From Christensenellaceae bacterium (GTDB lineage: Bacteria > Bacillota > Clostridia > Christensenellales > Christensenellaceae), in the NCBI GenBank assembly GCA_022846035.1, contig AP025580.1, positions 434,001 to 498,000 on the forward strand: DNA of 64,000 nucleotides, in the 5' to 3' direction. Positions 8,346-17,045 of the stretch are shown here, piece by piece; within the stretch, counting starts at the first letter, position 1; each line of letters begins with the position of its first letter. The notes under the pieces were generated by a model that was not told the DNA's origin, searched no databases, and saw nothing but the letters and a program-made list of their open reading frames with translations. The position numbers and the translations under genes were made by a program.

Positions 8346-8401
8346 ATGGCAAAAGGAAAGGCCGGAATATCATAGGATATTCCGGCCTTTCCTTTTGCCA
8401 T
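8346..8401. terminator. Long bidirectional hairpin between convergent operons
   Basis: A perfect 26-bp inverted repeat (8346-8371 and 8376-8401) with a 4-base ATAG loop. It separates the rpiB-like gene from the convergent mgtC-like gene. It is unusually long for a terminator and lacks a clean terminal T-run, but position suggests transcription termination in both directions. Confidence 0.75.
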
Positions 8402-8414
8402 GAAGCCGTTTTGG

Positions 8415-9113
8415 TCACAATTCTTTAAACGCTACAATTGGCATCCGTTCGGTGAGGTAAGCGACCAGGTCAGCCATACTGAACGACTTTTCTACCTTGA
8501 TAGAAAGCTGAACCTGTATGACCCCGGGCCGCGAGGCTCGCCTGGGATTATCATTAATATCGACATTGCGTATGTGCGCGCCGCACGCTTTCATGCCTGA
8601 TATTAGGGCTGGGAGATCCTCGGTTTTTTCAAGCTCGATCATCAGGTCGATCCAGGTAAAGATATTGGACGAACCGCGTGATTCCCATTTATGAAGCATA
8701 GCGATGGTAACCAATACGATCACTGTAGCGACGATCCCGCCTTCAAAATAACCGGCGCCATAGGCAAGGCCGATGCACGCGGTAGACCATAAGCCGGCAG
8801 CAGTTGTGAGGCCTGTTACCTGCCTGCCTGTGATCAGGATAGTACCCGCGCCAAGGAAACCGATACCGCTGATGACCTGTGCGCCCAAACGGGCAGGGTC
8901 TGCATTGGGGTTCATATACGTGACCAGGTATTGGTCGGTAATCATAACAATACAGGCCCCCAAGGATACCAGAATGTGCGTACGCAGTCCGGCGGCGCGC
9001 CCCTTGCGTCCGCGGTCGATACCGATAATGCCGGCAGACAGGCAACAAAGCGCGAGCCTGAGGATCGCGGACAGTACGCTAAAATCTCGAATGGAGTCAA
9101 AAAACGGTATCAT
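8415..9113 (-). CDS. MgtC/SapB family membrane protein
   Basis: A 232-aa protein. The N-terminal two thirds contain about four membrane helices with the family motifs GIIGIDRGRKGRAAGLRTH and QVISGIGFLGAGTIL. The C-terminal third is a soluble ACT-like domain. MgtC proteins modulate ATP synthase or Mg2+ and acid-stress adaptation in some bacteria; function here is not established. It is 52 bases downstream of the SAF-domain gene and likely shares its transcript. Confidence 0.88.
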   Translation of the reverse strand: MIPFFDSIRDFSVLSAILRLALCCLSAGIIGIDRGRKGRAAGLRTHILVSLGACIVMITDQYLVTYMNPNADPARLGAQVISGIGFLGAGTILITGRQVTGLTTAAGLWSTACIGLAYGAGYFEGGIVATVIVLVTIAMLHKWESRGSSNIFTWIDLMIELEKTEDLPALISGMKACGAHIRNVDINDNPRRASRPGVIQVQLSIKVEKSFSMADLVAYLTERMPIVAFKEL

Positions 9114-9165
9114 GGAGACCGCCTCCCCTCTATCTAAATGATGTCAATCAAAATATTGATACTGT

Positions 9166-10479
9166 TTACCAGACGAGCTTGCCGGCAGCGAGCAGTTCGT
9201 CCTGCTCACGGCGCAGTTTTAAAATATAGGAATCTTCATCAAGGTCGACCATGTCATAGGTGATCAGTTCGCCAGCCTTTACGTCTGTCTTGAGTTTTGT
9301 TTTTTTATTGACCAGTCCCAAGGGCAGGGCATTTTTGGCCTGTGCATCCTTGAAACTGTAAAAACCGCCATATACGGTATAGCCGCCGATCCCGTCCAGC
9401 ATTTCGCCAGCTTTCATATCTTTTTTGGCGATTGTAGTAGTCTCGGAATACGGTGCGCCGAGTTTAGGAACGATACTGGGTACGCCGAACTGCACGATCC
9501 TGGCAACGGACATAGGCGTTTCAAGGCTGGTCAGGTGATAGGGGCGGAACAGCGTATAATTCGGTCCGGGACCAACCTGCAGGTAAGTAAGCTCATGACG
9601 TACTTCTGGAAGCTTGCTGGTGATGATCGCGTAGACGCCGGGCGCAACGCCGTTGATATAGTCGACAGCCTGGTAGTGATCGAGGATACCGCCTTCGCTC
9701 TTTAAACGGTAGACCTGATCCAATTTTTTAACAGTCGATTCGTAACCGGTGCCGTTGGTGACTGCGGGCAGGAAGCCCGTCGCGTTTGACATAGCGGTCA
9801 TTTCAACCATCGTTTTGGTACCGTCTTTGAAAGCCGTCAGCATTTTGGGACTCATAACCTTGCGTGCGGCTTCTTCCGCGGCAAGGTCAGGATTGCACGC
9901 GAGGTTCACTTTGTTGTTTTTGCCTTTACCGACAACGAGGACATCGAAGCCAAGGGCGGTAGCAAAATCATATAATTCCATTACGGCGCCCGGTTCGTCT
10001 CCGGCAGAACCGGAATAAATAACGCCCTCTTCTTTGGCCATCTTATAAAGGAGAGGCCCGATTACAACGTCGGCTTCTACATTGAGCATAACGATGTGCT
10101 TATGCGCTTTGATGCTGTTTACTGCAAGCCGAGCCCCGATTTCAGTCACGCCGGTAGCGTCTACGATACACGGGATACTGTCCGCCGCAACCGCGACATC
10201 CGCATCCTCGGTGATGACGTATTTACCTGCTTTGATATAGTCGCTTGCCTGCGCGCCCGTCGTCGCGATCTTGATTTCTTCTTCCGGAATACCGGCGTGC
10301 AGCAAAGCGTTGCGTGCATTATCAAGCTGTATATCAGCTACGATCGAGGGGATCATACCTTTCATTAGTACCACCTGACTGACCATGCCGCGTCCCATCT
10401 GTCCCGCGCCAATAACAGCCATTCTGATCGGCTTGCCCTGTTCCTCTAACCTCAGGAGTTCATCGCTCATTCCAAACAT
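9166..10479 (-). CDS. NAD(P)-dependent oxidoreductase with C-terminal SAF domain
   Basis: A 437-aa protein of the predicted homoserine-dehydrogenase-like group (COG4091 type). The N-terminal Rossmann motif is VIGAGQMGRG, followed by a catalytic domain with YSGSAGDEPGAVMELYDFA, and a C-terminal SAF domain (KDMKAGEMLDGIGGYTVYGG onwards). Homologs occur in catabolic clusters for sugar acids and polyols, but no single reaction is established for the family. AAGGAAGG precedes the ATG. It may be co-transcribed with the PHP gene upstream, although an inverted repeat at 10523 suggests its own control. Confidence 0.8.
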   Translation of the reverse strand: MFGMSDELLRLEEQGKPIRMAVIGAGQMGRGMVSQVVLMKGMIPSIVADIQLDNARNALLHAGIPEEEIKIATTGAQASDYIKAGKYVITEDADVAVAADSIPCIVDATGVTEIGARLAVNSIKAHKHIVMLNVEADVVIGPLLYKMAKEEGVIYSGSAGDEPGAVMELYDFATALGFDVLVVGKGKNNKVNLACNPDLAAEEAARKVMSPKMLTAFKDGTKTMVEMTAMSNATGFLPAVTNGTGYESTVKKLDQVYRLKSEGGILDHYQAVDYINGVAPGVYAIITSKLPEVRHELTYLQVGPGPNYTLFRPYHLTSLETPMSVARIVQFGVPSIVPKLGAPYSETTTIAKKDMKAGEMLDGIGGYTVYGGFYSFKDAQAKNALPLGLVNKKTKLKTDVKAGELITYDMVDLDEDSYILKLRREQDELLAAGKLVW

Positions 10480-10522
10480 AGAATCTTACCTTCCTTTACA
10501 GTGAATTATTTATAATCGTATA

Positions 10523-10545
10523 AACTATGGAAACAGAACATAGTT
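10523..10545. promoter_or_regulatory. Candidate operator AACTATG-N9-CATAGTT
   Basis: A perfect 7-bp inverted repeat with a 9-base centre in the 80-base gap between the PHP and SAF-domain genes. A minus-strand TATAA-like sequence lies just downstream, so the repeat may control a promoter for the SAF-mgtC pair. Confidence 0.45.
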
Positions 10546-10559
10546 ATACACATAGCTTA

Positions 10560-11405
10560 CTATGGCAGTCTTTTTTTGATTTGCTCCAAAAATGAATCCG
10601 GCACCGCAAGGTCTCCGTAACCACTGCCAAGGGCAAGGCCCGGTTTGAAAATACCGTGGAAATCGCTGCCGCCCGAGCGCAATACGCCATATTCACGGGC
10701 AATCGCCTCCGTTTGCTCCCGCCAAAAATCGTCATATTCGCAATACAGCGTTTCCAGCCCGTCCGCGCCGTCCGCTAAAAGCCGTTTGCAAATGTCTATA
10801 CAATGCCCGGGGTTTTCCGGATCAATCTGATGCAGGTGCGCCACGAACACAAGACCGCCTGCCTCATGGATGATTCTGATAAATTCTGACGGATCGGGCG
10901 TTCGCCTTTTGACATACCCGACAGTTCCTTTGCTTAAGTAACGTTTGATCAGCTCCTTAGGCGTGAGGTCGTGATATTTACTGTGGATCAGGGCCTTGGC
11001 AATATGTCCGCGCGAAATGGCGCCGTCTCCATATTGCTTAACATCCTGCATGGAAATAGGAAATCCGGCTTTTTCAAGAGCCTTTACCATATTAACGTTG
11101 CGTTCGTCGCGGCTGGCCGCGAGGTCCTGAAGCGCTGTTTTCAGCGCCGGATAGTCCGGATCAAAGAATAGACAAACCAAATGAACGTCGCAATCGTCGA
11201 TGGAAACGGTCGTCTCCATACCGCGTATCGTTTCGAGATGCAAATTTCTGCCTGCAGCCATGAATTCCTCAAGGCCATCGACCGTATCGTGGTCGGTCAG
11301 GGCGATTGCGCTAAGTCCGATTTCTTTTGCGTGCTCCGCAAGTTCAGTGGGCGAATAAGAACCGTCCGAGGCAGTGCTGTGAGCGTGTAAGTCGATGGTT
11401 TTCAA
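10560..11405 (-). CDS. PHP-domain phosphoesterase, TrpH/YciV type
   Basis: A 281-aa protein of the size usual for TrpH/YciV phosphoesterases. PHP metal-binding motifs are clear: DLHAHSTASDGSYSP at the N-terminus, TDHDT near residue 40, FVAHLHQ around 190 and SGGSDFHG near 240. Characterised relatives (RNase AM, 3',5'-nucleoside bisphosphate phosphatase) remove phosphates from nucleotide or RNA ends. AAGGAGGT precedes the ATG. It is transcribed divergently from the ABC importer at 12015, and a shared promoter element suggests co-regulation with it. Confidence 0.85.
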   Translation of the reverse strand: MKTIDLHAHSTASDGSYSPTELAEHAKEIGLSAIALTDHDTVDGLEEFMAAGRNLHLETIRGMETTVSIDDCDVHLVCLFFDPDYPALKTALQDLAASRDERNVNMVKALEKAGFPISMQDVKQYGDGAISRGHIAKALIHSKYHDLTPKELIKRYLSKGTVGYVKRRTPDPSEFIRIIHEAGGLVFVAHLHQIDPENPGHCIDICKRLLADGADGLETLYCEYDDFWREQTEAIAREYGVLRSGGSDFHGIFKPGLALGSGYGDLAVPDSFLEQIKKRLP

Positions 11406-11599
11406 ACGGCAGACCTCCTTTTCCGTTTTTTACATGATGAATATATAATATTTCTAAATTTATATAATAAAAATCTATGATTTATATATATTGTTTAAAC
11501 AAAGGGGTGAATGCTCATGATGATTATCTAATGGAGCAACCAGATATGACATCTGGTAATAAAACTTGTTGAAAAATTGAATCCTGTTTACAATTCAGT

Positions 11600-11628
11600 A
11601 TTCTATTCCCTTTTCAAATTGGTGTCAA
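11600..11628 (-). promoter_or_regulatory. Minus-strand promoter toward the PHP gene
   Basis: On the minus strand TTGACA (11623-11628), a 17-base spacer and TAGAAT (11600-11605) form a good sigma-A promoter. The -35 lies in TTGACACCAATTTG, a 14-mer repeated in the opposite orientation at 11911. Confidence 0.7.
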
Positions 11629-11702
11629 TAGGAGAAACGAATTTTTTGCAATAAATATACCTGTTTCATAAAAATATGCACAAATGTGAATTTATTTCTA
11701 GG

Positions 11703-11742
11703 TGTCAATGTATTGACAGACAGGAAGTATGGGTGCTAAAAT
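11703..11742 (+). promoter_or_regulatory. Plus-strand promoter with palindromic -35
   Basis: TTGACA (11713-11718), an 18-base spacer and TAAAAT (11737-11742) with a TG extended -10. The -35 is the right half of a perfect palindrome TGTCAAT-GT-ATTGACA (11703-11718), a probable operator. Confidence 0.6.
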
Positions 11743-11910
11743 ACGAGAAAAGAAACCCCCATAAAGCAGTTTGATTTTTTCAGAATAGAAAAATTTTTAG
11801 GCGCGTGAAACGGTGGGCGCGCAAATAATATATCATTACTAAAGGTCACCGTCACTTATACTCAACTAGTTAACTAAATAGCATAGCAAAGGGCTTTTTA
11901 GCTTTGTTTG

Positions 11911-11937
11911 TTGACACCAATTTGTCTTGTGCTATCT
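11911..11937 (+). promoter_or_regulatory. Proximal plus-strand promoter of the ABC operon
   Basis: TTGACA (11911-11916) begins a 14-mer that is the exact reverse complement of 11615-11628. It is followed by an extended -10, TGTGCTATCTA. The 12-mer TCTTGTGCTATC (11925-11936) recurs at 56971-56982 before the second solute-binding-protein operon. Confidence 0.55.
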
Positions 11938-11970
11938 ATCGCAACCGAAAGAATTTTATCTTTTTTTTTA

Positions 11971-11990
11971 GGTTTCGCAGGAGCGAAACC
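11971..11990 (+). repeat. Leader hairpin GGTTTCGC-N4-GCGAAACC
   Basis: A perfect 8-bp stem-loop in the 5' leader of the ABC operon, ending 12 bases before the ribosome binding site. It may influence mRNA stability or translation. The rest of the 609-base gap 11406-12014 is AT-rich and shows no gene. Confidence 0.5.
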
Positions 11991-12014
11991 ACAAAGGAAA
12001 AGGAGGAATAGAAA

Positions 12015-13127
12015 ATGAACTTAAAGAGGATTGTTGTAACAGTACTTGCAGTAGTGATGGCGTTTACGTTGTTTGCATGTGCACCGGCAACGCAGAGCAC
12101 ACCGAGCGAATCGGTTGCCGCTTCTACCGAGCCGAGCGCGGACGCTACCACTGGTGCAGATGCGAGTAAAGGAGCTGCTACCACTGGCACTGATGTAAAA
12201 GGCGAACTGACGCTTTATACGTCCGAGCCGGAGGAGCTGGTCGCGGAGATGGTTTCCGTGTTCAATGAAACGTATCCGGACGTCAGCATTGAAGTGTTCC
12301 GCTCCGGAACGGGTAAAGTTACATCCAAGCTGGACGCGGAGCTGCAGACAGGGAGCACTCCGGCAAATATTCTCTGGTTTGCTGATGTCGGATATATCAA
12401 CAATCTGGACCAGCAGGGGATGATCCTGCATTATGCACCGGAAGCGCTGGCAAACATTGATAAGCAGTATGCTTATAACGAGGGGATGGGACACGAGGTC
12501 CGCCTGATTTATAACATTATTGCTTATAACACAAATGAAGTGTCGGAGGGCCCCAAGGATTGGAAAGACGTCACAACCGAAGAATATAAAGGAAGCTTTG
12601 GTATGGCAAATCCGAACTATTCGGGCGGCGCGTTCTCTGCGCTGGTCGTTCATACACAGTATCCGGATGTAGTTGGCTGGGATTGGTATCAGGCGCTTTC
12701 GGATAACGATTGTAAATATGAAGAATCCAATGGAAATCTGCAGACAAAAGTTTCTTCAGGCGAATATAAAGCGGTAGAGATAGTAGATTTTATGGCGCGC
12801 AATGCAAAAGCGGACGGTTCCCCGGTAGAAGCGGTTTATCCGGAATCCGGAGCGGTATTGGTTCCTACGCCTATGGCGCTGATGAACAATATTCCGGAAG
12901 AAAGCATTCCGGCGGCGCAGGCGTTTGTAGATTGGTGCCTGACGGATGAAGCGCAGCAGTTGTTTGTTAAACAGGGATATATTCCGGTAACGGATATTGC
13001 GGGACCGGAAGGCGCTCCGGCGGCATCTGAAATCAAAACATTGCCCTTTGACCTCAATTACTATGTAGAAAACTCCACAGCAATCCGTGAAGAGTATACG
13101 GAACGCTTTGGCGGAGCGAATGCATAA
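12015..13127 (+). CDS. ABC transporter solute-binding lipoprotein, AfuA/FbpA type
   Basis: A 370-aa protein. Residues 1-22 form a lipoprotein signal peptide ending in LFAC, so it is anchored by Cys22 on the outer membrane face. A low-complexity Ser/Thr/Ala linker follows, then a type 2 periplasmic-binding fold beginning GELTLYTSEPEELV. This family includes ferric-iron, 2-aminoethylphosphonate and, in AfuA, sugar-phosphate binders. The ligand is not certain; no Tyr-Tyr iron ligand pair is evident, and flanking phosphoesterases favour an organophosphate. It has a strong AAGGAGGAATAG site and is the first gene of the operon. Confidence 0.8.
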   Translation: MNLKRIVVTVLAVVMAFTLFACAPATQSTPSESVAASTEPSADATTGADASKGAATTGTDVKGELTLYTSEPEELVAEMVSVFNETYPDVSIEVFRSGTGKVTSKLDAELQTGSTPANILWFADVGYINNLDQQGMILHYAPEALANIDKQYAYNEGMGHEVRLIYNIIAYNTNEVSEGPKDWKDVTTEEYKGSFGMANPNYSGGAFSALVVHTQYPDVVGWDWYQALSDNDCKYEESNGNLQTKVSSGEYKAVEIVDFMARNAKADGSPVEAVYPESGAVLVPTPMALMNNIPEESIPAAQAFVDWCLTDEAQQLFVKQGYIPVTDIAGPEGAPAASEIKTLPFDLNYYVENSTAIREEYTERFGGANA

Positions 13128-13156
13128 ATAGCATTCCTGATTAAACCCTGAACGGG

Positions 13157-13189
13157 ACCCTGCCGCAGCCCTAAAAGCTGCGGCAGGGT
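13157..13189 (+). other. Intercistronic stability hairpin
   Basis: A 13-bp GC-rich perfect stem (ACCCTGCCGCAGC with its complement) and a 7-base loop, followed by AAAAAGGG rather than T residues. It is therefore not a plus-strand terminator. Such hairpins after a binding-protein gene usually protect the upstream mRNA from 3' decay, giving more binding protein than permease. Confidence 0.65.
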
Positions 13190-13235
13190 TAAAAAGGGAT
13201 ATATGTGAAGCGTTGTGACTTCAGGAGGGCATTTC

Positions 13236-15008
13236 ATGGGGAAAGAACTTTACAAAACAAAAAAGGGATGGATTGGCCCTGCCGCCATCTGGTGGATTAT
13301 TGTTTTATTTTTGATTTTTGTCGTAGTATATCCGATTATCGTTCTTATTCTAAATAGTTTTCAAACCGGCGATACTTTTTCGCTTGGCAACTATGCAAGG
13401 ATTTTTCAGGACAACTCTATTGTAAACAGTATGTTGAATTCACTTAAAGTGGTTGTGCCTTCAACATTGATAGCGACTGTGCTGGGAGTATTCCTTGCAT
13501 GGGCTGTAGTACGTACGAATGTTCCGGGAAAGAAAGTATGGAAAACCCTGCTTTCCGTCCCGTATTTTATCCCGCCGTTTATCGGGGCGATTGCGTGGAC
13601 TTTTTTGCTTGGACCAAAAGGATTTTTTAATGAAGCGGCCATGCAGATGTTTCATTTATCAGAACCGCTTTTCGACGTGTATAGTATCGGCGGCATGATT
13701 TTCGTAATGTCCATTTACAGGTTTGCGGTTCCGTTTATTGTCGTGATGCCGACCATGCAAAAAGTTTCCGCATCTGTTGAGGAGGCTGCGAGGGTTTCCG
13801 GAGCCTCACCGTGGAAAACGATGAAAGACATCACCCTGCCGCTGCTTGGACCGTCCATTATCGGCGCAATGCTGCTGGTATTTATGTTCTTGCTCGCAGA
13901 CTTCGGCGTTTCGGCCGTTTTGGGGGCGCCTAATCAAATTCGCCTGATGACGACGGAGATATTCTATATTATCAACAGGCCGGATATGGCGGATCACTTA
14001 CAGATCGCGGCGGCGTATTCCATGCTTTTGTCGGTATTTGCACTGCTGGGGCTATGGGCCTACAACCGTGTCCTACGGACCAACAAATACGCGGTGGTAA
14101 GCGGGAAAAGCGCGGTTGTGGAGCCGACAAGATTAAGCAACAGGGCAAAATGGATCCTGTTTGCCGTCCTGCTTATCATTTTCCTGGTAACGACGTGTTC
14201 GCCCATTGTTGCGTCGCTGGTAACATCTCTTACAAAGGTTTACGGAGTGCCTTTCGGTCCGGGTAACATTACTTTTGACAACTTCTTAAATCTTACGAAC
14301 ATCAAAAATATTGCGCGGGCGTTCCAAAACAGTGCGGTATTGTCCATCGTAGCGGCCCTTGTAATCATGGTAGTTACGCTCATTGTGGCGTACATCGCCA
14401 TTCGCAAGAATGTGCGGGGCGTAGCAGGGGTAAAAGTCATGCAGGCAATGGTAACTTTGCCATATGCGCTGCCCGGAACAATTATTGCCCTGGGGATGAT
14501 CCTATCTTTCACGCAACCCTTGCCGATTGTCGGATGGGAGCTTTACGGAACTTTTGGAATATTATTGATTGCTTACATCGCCCGCTTCCTGAATCTGGGA
14601 TACAACAACATAGCGGGCGCAATCAGTCAGATCGATCCGTCGCTTGAAGAAGCCGCGCGAATATCCGGTGCCAGCCAGATGAAAACGTTCAAGGATATTG
14701 TCGTGCCCTTGCTCAAAACCAGTTTGTTTAGTTCTTTCTTCCTGGTAGTCGCGCCGACATTGTCGGAAATCAGCTTGTCTTCGTTGTTGTGGTCGGTTGG
14801 AAACGAAACGATCGGTACCGTGGTGTACTCATCACAGGAAGAGGGCAAAATACTGCGCACCGCCGCACTTGCGATCCTGTTGATTGTAATAGTCGTGCTG
14901 CTTAACTTCCTGGTACAGGTTATTTCGGAGCGAAGCGGAAAAAAACGCGGTAAAAAGAAAAAAACATCAGGAAATATCGATCCTGCGTTTACGATGGAGG
15001 AATATTAA
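13236..15008 (+). CDS. ABC transporter permease, fused double domain (FbpB type)
   Basis: A 590-aa protein with about 12 membrane helices, made of two homologous permease halves. Each half carries an EAA loop that contacts the ATPase: EEAARVSGASPWKTMKDI near residue 182 and EEAARISGASQMKTFKDI near residue 470. Duplicated permeases are normal in the iron/AfuB family. ATG 13236 is preferred over GTG 13215 because AGGAGGGC ends 6 bases before it. The stop is directly abutted by the ATPase start. Confidence 0.9.
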   Translation: MGKELYKTKKGWIGPAAIWWIIVLFLIFVVVYPIIVLILNSFQTGDTFSLGNYARIFQDNSIVNSMLNSLKVVVPSTLIATVLGVFLAWAVVRTNVPGKKVWKTLLSVPYFIPPFIGAIAWTFLLGPKGFFNEAAMQMFHLSEPLFDVYSIGGMIFVMSIYRFAVPFIVVMPTMQKVSASVEEAARVSGASPWKTMKDITLPLLGPSIIGAMLLVFMFLLADFGVSAVLGAPNQIRLMTTEIFYIINRPDMADHLQIAAAYSMLLSVFALLGLWAYNRVLRTNKYAVVSGKSAVVEPTRLSNRAKWILFAVLLIIFLVTTCSPIVASLVTSLTKVYGVPFGPGNITFDNFLNLTNIKNIARAFQNSAVLSIVAALVIMVVTLIVAYIAIRKNVRGVAGVKVMQAMVTLPYALPGTIIALGMILSFTQPLPIVGWELYGTFGILLIAYIARFLNLGYNNIAGAISQIDPSLEEAARISGASQMKTFKDIVVPLLKTSLFSSFFLVVAPTLSEISLSSLLWSVGNETIGTVVYSSQEEGKILRTAALAILLIVIVVLLNFLVQVISERSGKKRGKKKKTSGNIDPAFTMEEY

Positions 15009-16082
15009 ATGGGGAAACTAACAGTAAATAATCTGGTGAAAAAATTTGGGGAGACGGCGGCCGTCAACGATGTATCGCTTACGGTAGAAGACGGGGAATT
15101 GCTGACGGTAGTCGGGCCATCCGGCTGCGGAAAAACGACGTTTCTGCGTATGGTGGCCGGTTTTATCGAACCGACCGGCGGAAAGATTATGATTGACGAC
15201 CACGTGCTTTCGGACCGTGCAAAAGGTTTGAGGGATGTAACGCCGGAAAACCGTGATATTGGCATGGTATTCCAGTCGTATGCAGTCTGGCCGCACATGA
15301 ATGTATTTAATAATGTAGCGTATCCGCTTAAAATCAGGAAAATGAAGAAAGCGGAAATACATGACAGCGTGATGTCGGTCTTAAAACTGGTGCATCTGGA
15401 CGGGCTGGAACTACGTATGGCTTATGAGTTATCGGGAGGCCAGCAGCAACGTGTCGCCCTGGCAAGAGCTCTCGTTATGCGGCCGAGGCTGCTTTTGCTG
15501 GACGAACCGCTTTCCAACCTGGATGCGGCGCTTCGCGAAACAATGCGCAGCGAGATCAAAGAAATCCAGAGAAAGCTGGGGATCACGATCATTAACGTTA
15601 CGCATGACCAGATCGAGGCGATGACGATGTCCGACAAGGTCGCGGTTATGCGTTTGGGGAACCTAATCCAGTACGATTCACCGTATAACTTATACGAACA
15701 TCCGGTGAACACGTTTGTAGCGAAATTTATCGGATCTGCAAATATCATTCCGGCGACAAAAGAAGCGGACGCGAAAGCGGACGCCGACGGGATGATGGAG
15801 GTCAGAGTAATGGGAAAAGCGACGATCAAGGTTCCGTATGTGGAGTCGGGCCAGACAGATGGATTTATCGCGGTACGCGCGCACCACGTACTGATTACAG
15901 AAGAAGAAACCGCTATCAAACCAGTTATTTCAAGAAGGCTTTATCAGGGTAACCAATTCGAATATTTCTTGGATATGGGAGAGGGCGTCATTATTCGTAT
16001 GCTTACGTCTACGACGCAGGATATTCCCACGGGGGAAGAAGTACCGGTTGAACTGATAAAAGCAGTGTGGCTGGATGAATAA
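15009..16082 (+). CDS. ABC transporter ATPase, FbpC/AfuC type
   Basis: A 357-aa ATPase with Walker A GPSGCGKTT near residue 40, signature LSGGQQQR, Walker B LLLLDEPLSNLDA, and a C-terminal TOBE-like regulatory domain from about residue 250 typical of the iron/sugar/polyamine CUT1-like class. The start codon directly follows the permease stop. It energises the importer formed with the two preceding genes. Confidence 0.92.
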   Translation: MGKLTVNNLVKKFGETAAVNDVSLTVEDGELLTVVGPSGCGKTTFLRMVAGFIEPTGGKIMIDDHVLSDRAKGLRDVTPENRDIGMVFQSYAVWPHMNVFNNVAYPLKIRKMKKAEIHDSVMSVLKLVHLDGLELRMAYELSGGQQQRVALARALVMRPRLLLLDEPLSNLDAALRETMRSEIKEIQRKLGITIINVTHDQIEAMTMSDKVAVMRLGNLIQYDSPYNLYEHPVNTFVAKFIGSANIIPATKEADAKADADGMMEVRVMGKATIKVPYVESGQTDGFIAVRAHHVLITEEETAIKPVISRRLYQGNQFEYFLDMGEGVIIRMLTSTTQDIPTGEEVPVELIKAVWLDE

Positions 16083-16827
16083 TAGCTGGACCATGAAAGC
16101 GACTGTCCTGGGATGGTGCGGCGGATTCCCACGGAGCGGCGAAGCGACATGCGGGATTCTGGTGGAAACGTCTGAGGGCTCGGTGCTGCTGGATTGCGGG
16201 AGCGGCGTTTTATCCCGCTATTTCGGCGCGTCGGACGTCGATCAGCTGAGCGGTTTGCTGATTTCACATTTACACTACGATCATATGGCCGACCTGGGAT
16301 GCCTGCAATACTCGATCAATCACGCGATGCGGGTAGGCATGCGCAGGGAAAAGCTTCCTGTTTATGCGCCGGACTCTCCGGAGAATATGTGGAACGCGAT
16401 ACAATATCCTTATACGGATTCGATCGCTGTCACGGACGGGATGGAGTTTGAGCTTGCGGGTATGCGCATTATTACAAAAAAAGTGGAGCACACCATCGAA
16501 TGCTACGCTTTCCGCCTGGAAAAAGACGGAAAATCGATCGTCTATTATACGGATACGGTATACCTGCCGGATGGGAAAGACTTCATCAACGGCACGGACC
16601 TGTTGTTTTGTGAAGCGACGATTTCGGAAGGAACGCGGCATTCGACAGGGAAAGGACACATGACGGACATGGAAGCCGGACGCAGTGCGAGAGAAGGAAA
16701 CGCGAAAGCGTTGTGCCTTTATCACCTGCCTAGTGACGGAGATCTTCTGTTCATGCGGGAACGTGCGGCGGCAGAGTTTGGAAAGCCGGTATTGACGCCG
16801 GACTTGCGGCATATCTATTATGTCTGA
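16075..16827 (+). CDS. Metallo-beta-lactamase-fold hydrolase, YhfI-like
   Basis: A 250-aa protein. The metal-binding motif SHLHYDHMADLG is near residue 65, and further ligands occur in VEHTIECYAF, YYTDTVY and the C-terminal LYHLPSDGD. The opening VLGWCGGFPRSGEAT resembles B. subtilis YhfI and RNase Z-like phosphodiesterases. The ATG overlaps the ATPase stop by 8 bases; ATG 16093 is an alternative that matches YhfI-type starts better. Placement in a transport operon suggests it hydrolyses the imported compound, possibly a phosphodiester. Confidence 0.82.
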   Translation: MNNSWTMKATVLGWCGGFPRSGEATCGILVETSEGSVLLDCGSGVLSRYFGASDVDQLSGLLISHLHYDHMADLGCLQYSINHAMRVGMRREKLPVYAPDSPENMWNAIQYPYTDSIAVTDGMEFELAGMRIITKKVEHTIECYAFRLEKDGKSIVYYTDTVYLPDGKDFINGTDLLFCEATISEGTRHSTGKGHMTDMEAGRSAREGNAKALCLYHLPSDGDLLFMRERAAAEFGKPVLTPDLRHIYYV

Positions 16828-16866
16828 ACAATCAAGGCTTACTTCTGTCAAATATAAATACGCATT

Positions 16867-16901
16867 GGAAAAACGGGCTTTTGTCAAAAGCCCGTTTTTC
16901 C
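16867..16901 (+). terminator. Terminator of the ABC-MBL operon
   Basis: A 16-bp perfect stem (16867-16882 with 16886-16901) and a 3-base loop. The right arm contains TTTTT followed by CCTTTT. Confidence 0.85.
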
Positions 16902-16926
16902 TTTTGAAAGGATGAGAAACAGGCTT

Positions 16927-16956
16927 TTGCGGGCATAGCGGCGGGTGTGCTACAAT
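16927..16956 (+). promoter_or_regulatory. Promoter of the Gfo/Idh gene
   Basis: TTGCGG, an 18-base spacer and TACAAT preceded by the extended -10 bases TG. Confidence 0.5.
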
Positions 16957-17045
16957 AAAGGAAAAGAATGCGAAGACGTTGCGTATGGACTGTATCCGCC
17001 GGAGGCTGCCGGTGAGGATGAAAAACAAGACGGAGGATTTAAAAA

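Noticed and set aside
11615-11924. 14-bp perfect inverted repeats as transposon ends
   Set aside because: The 282 bases between them contain no transposase or target duplication, and each repeat starts with a -35 hexamer, so promoter elements explain them better.
13157-13189. Hairpin after the first binding-protein gene as an intrinsic terminator
   Set aside because: No T-tract follows (AAAAAGGG); the permease gene has no promoter of its own in the short gap.
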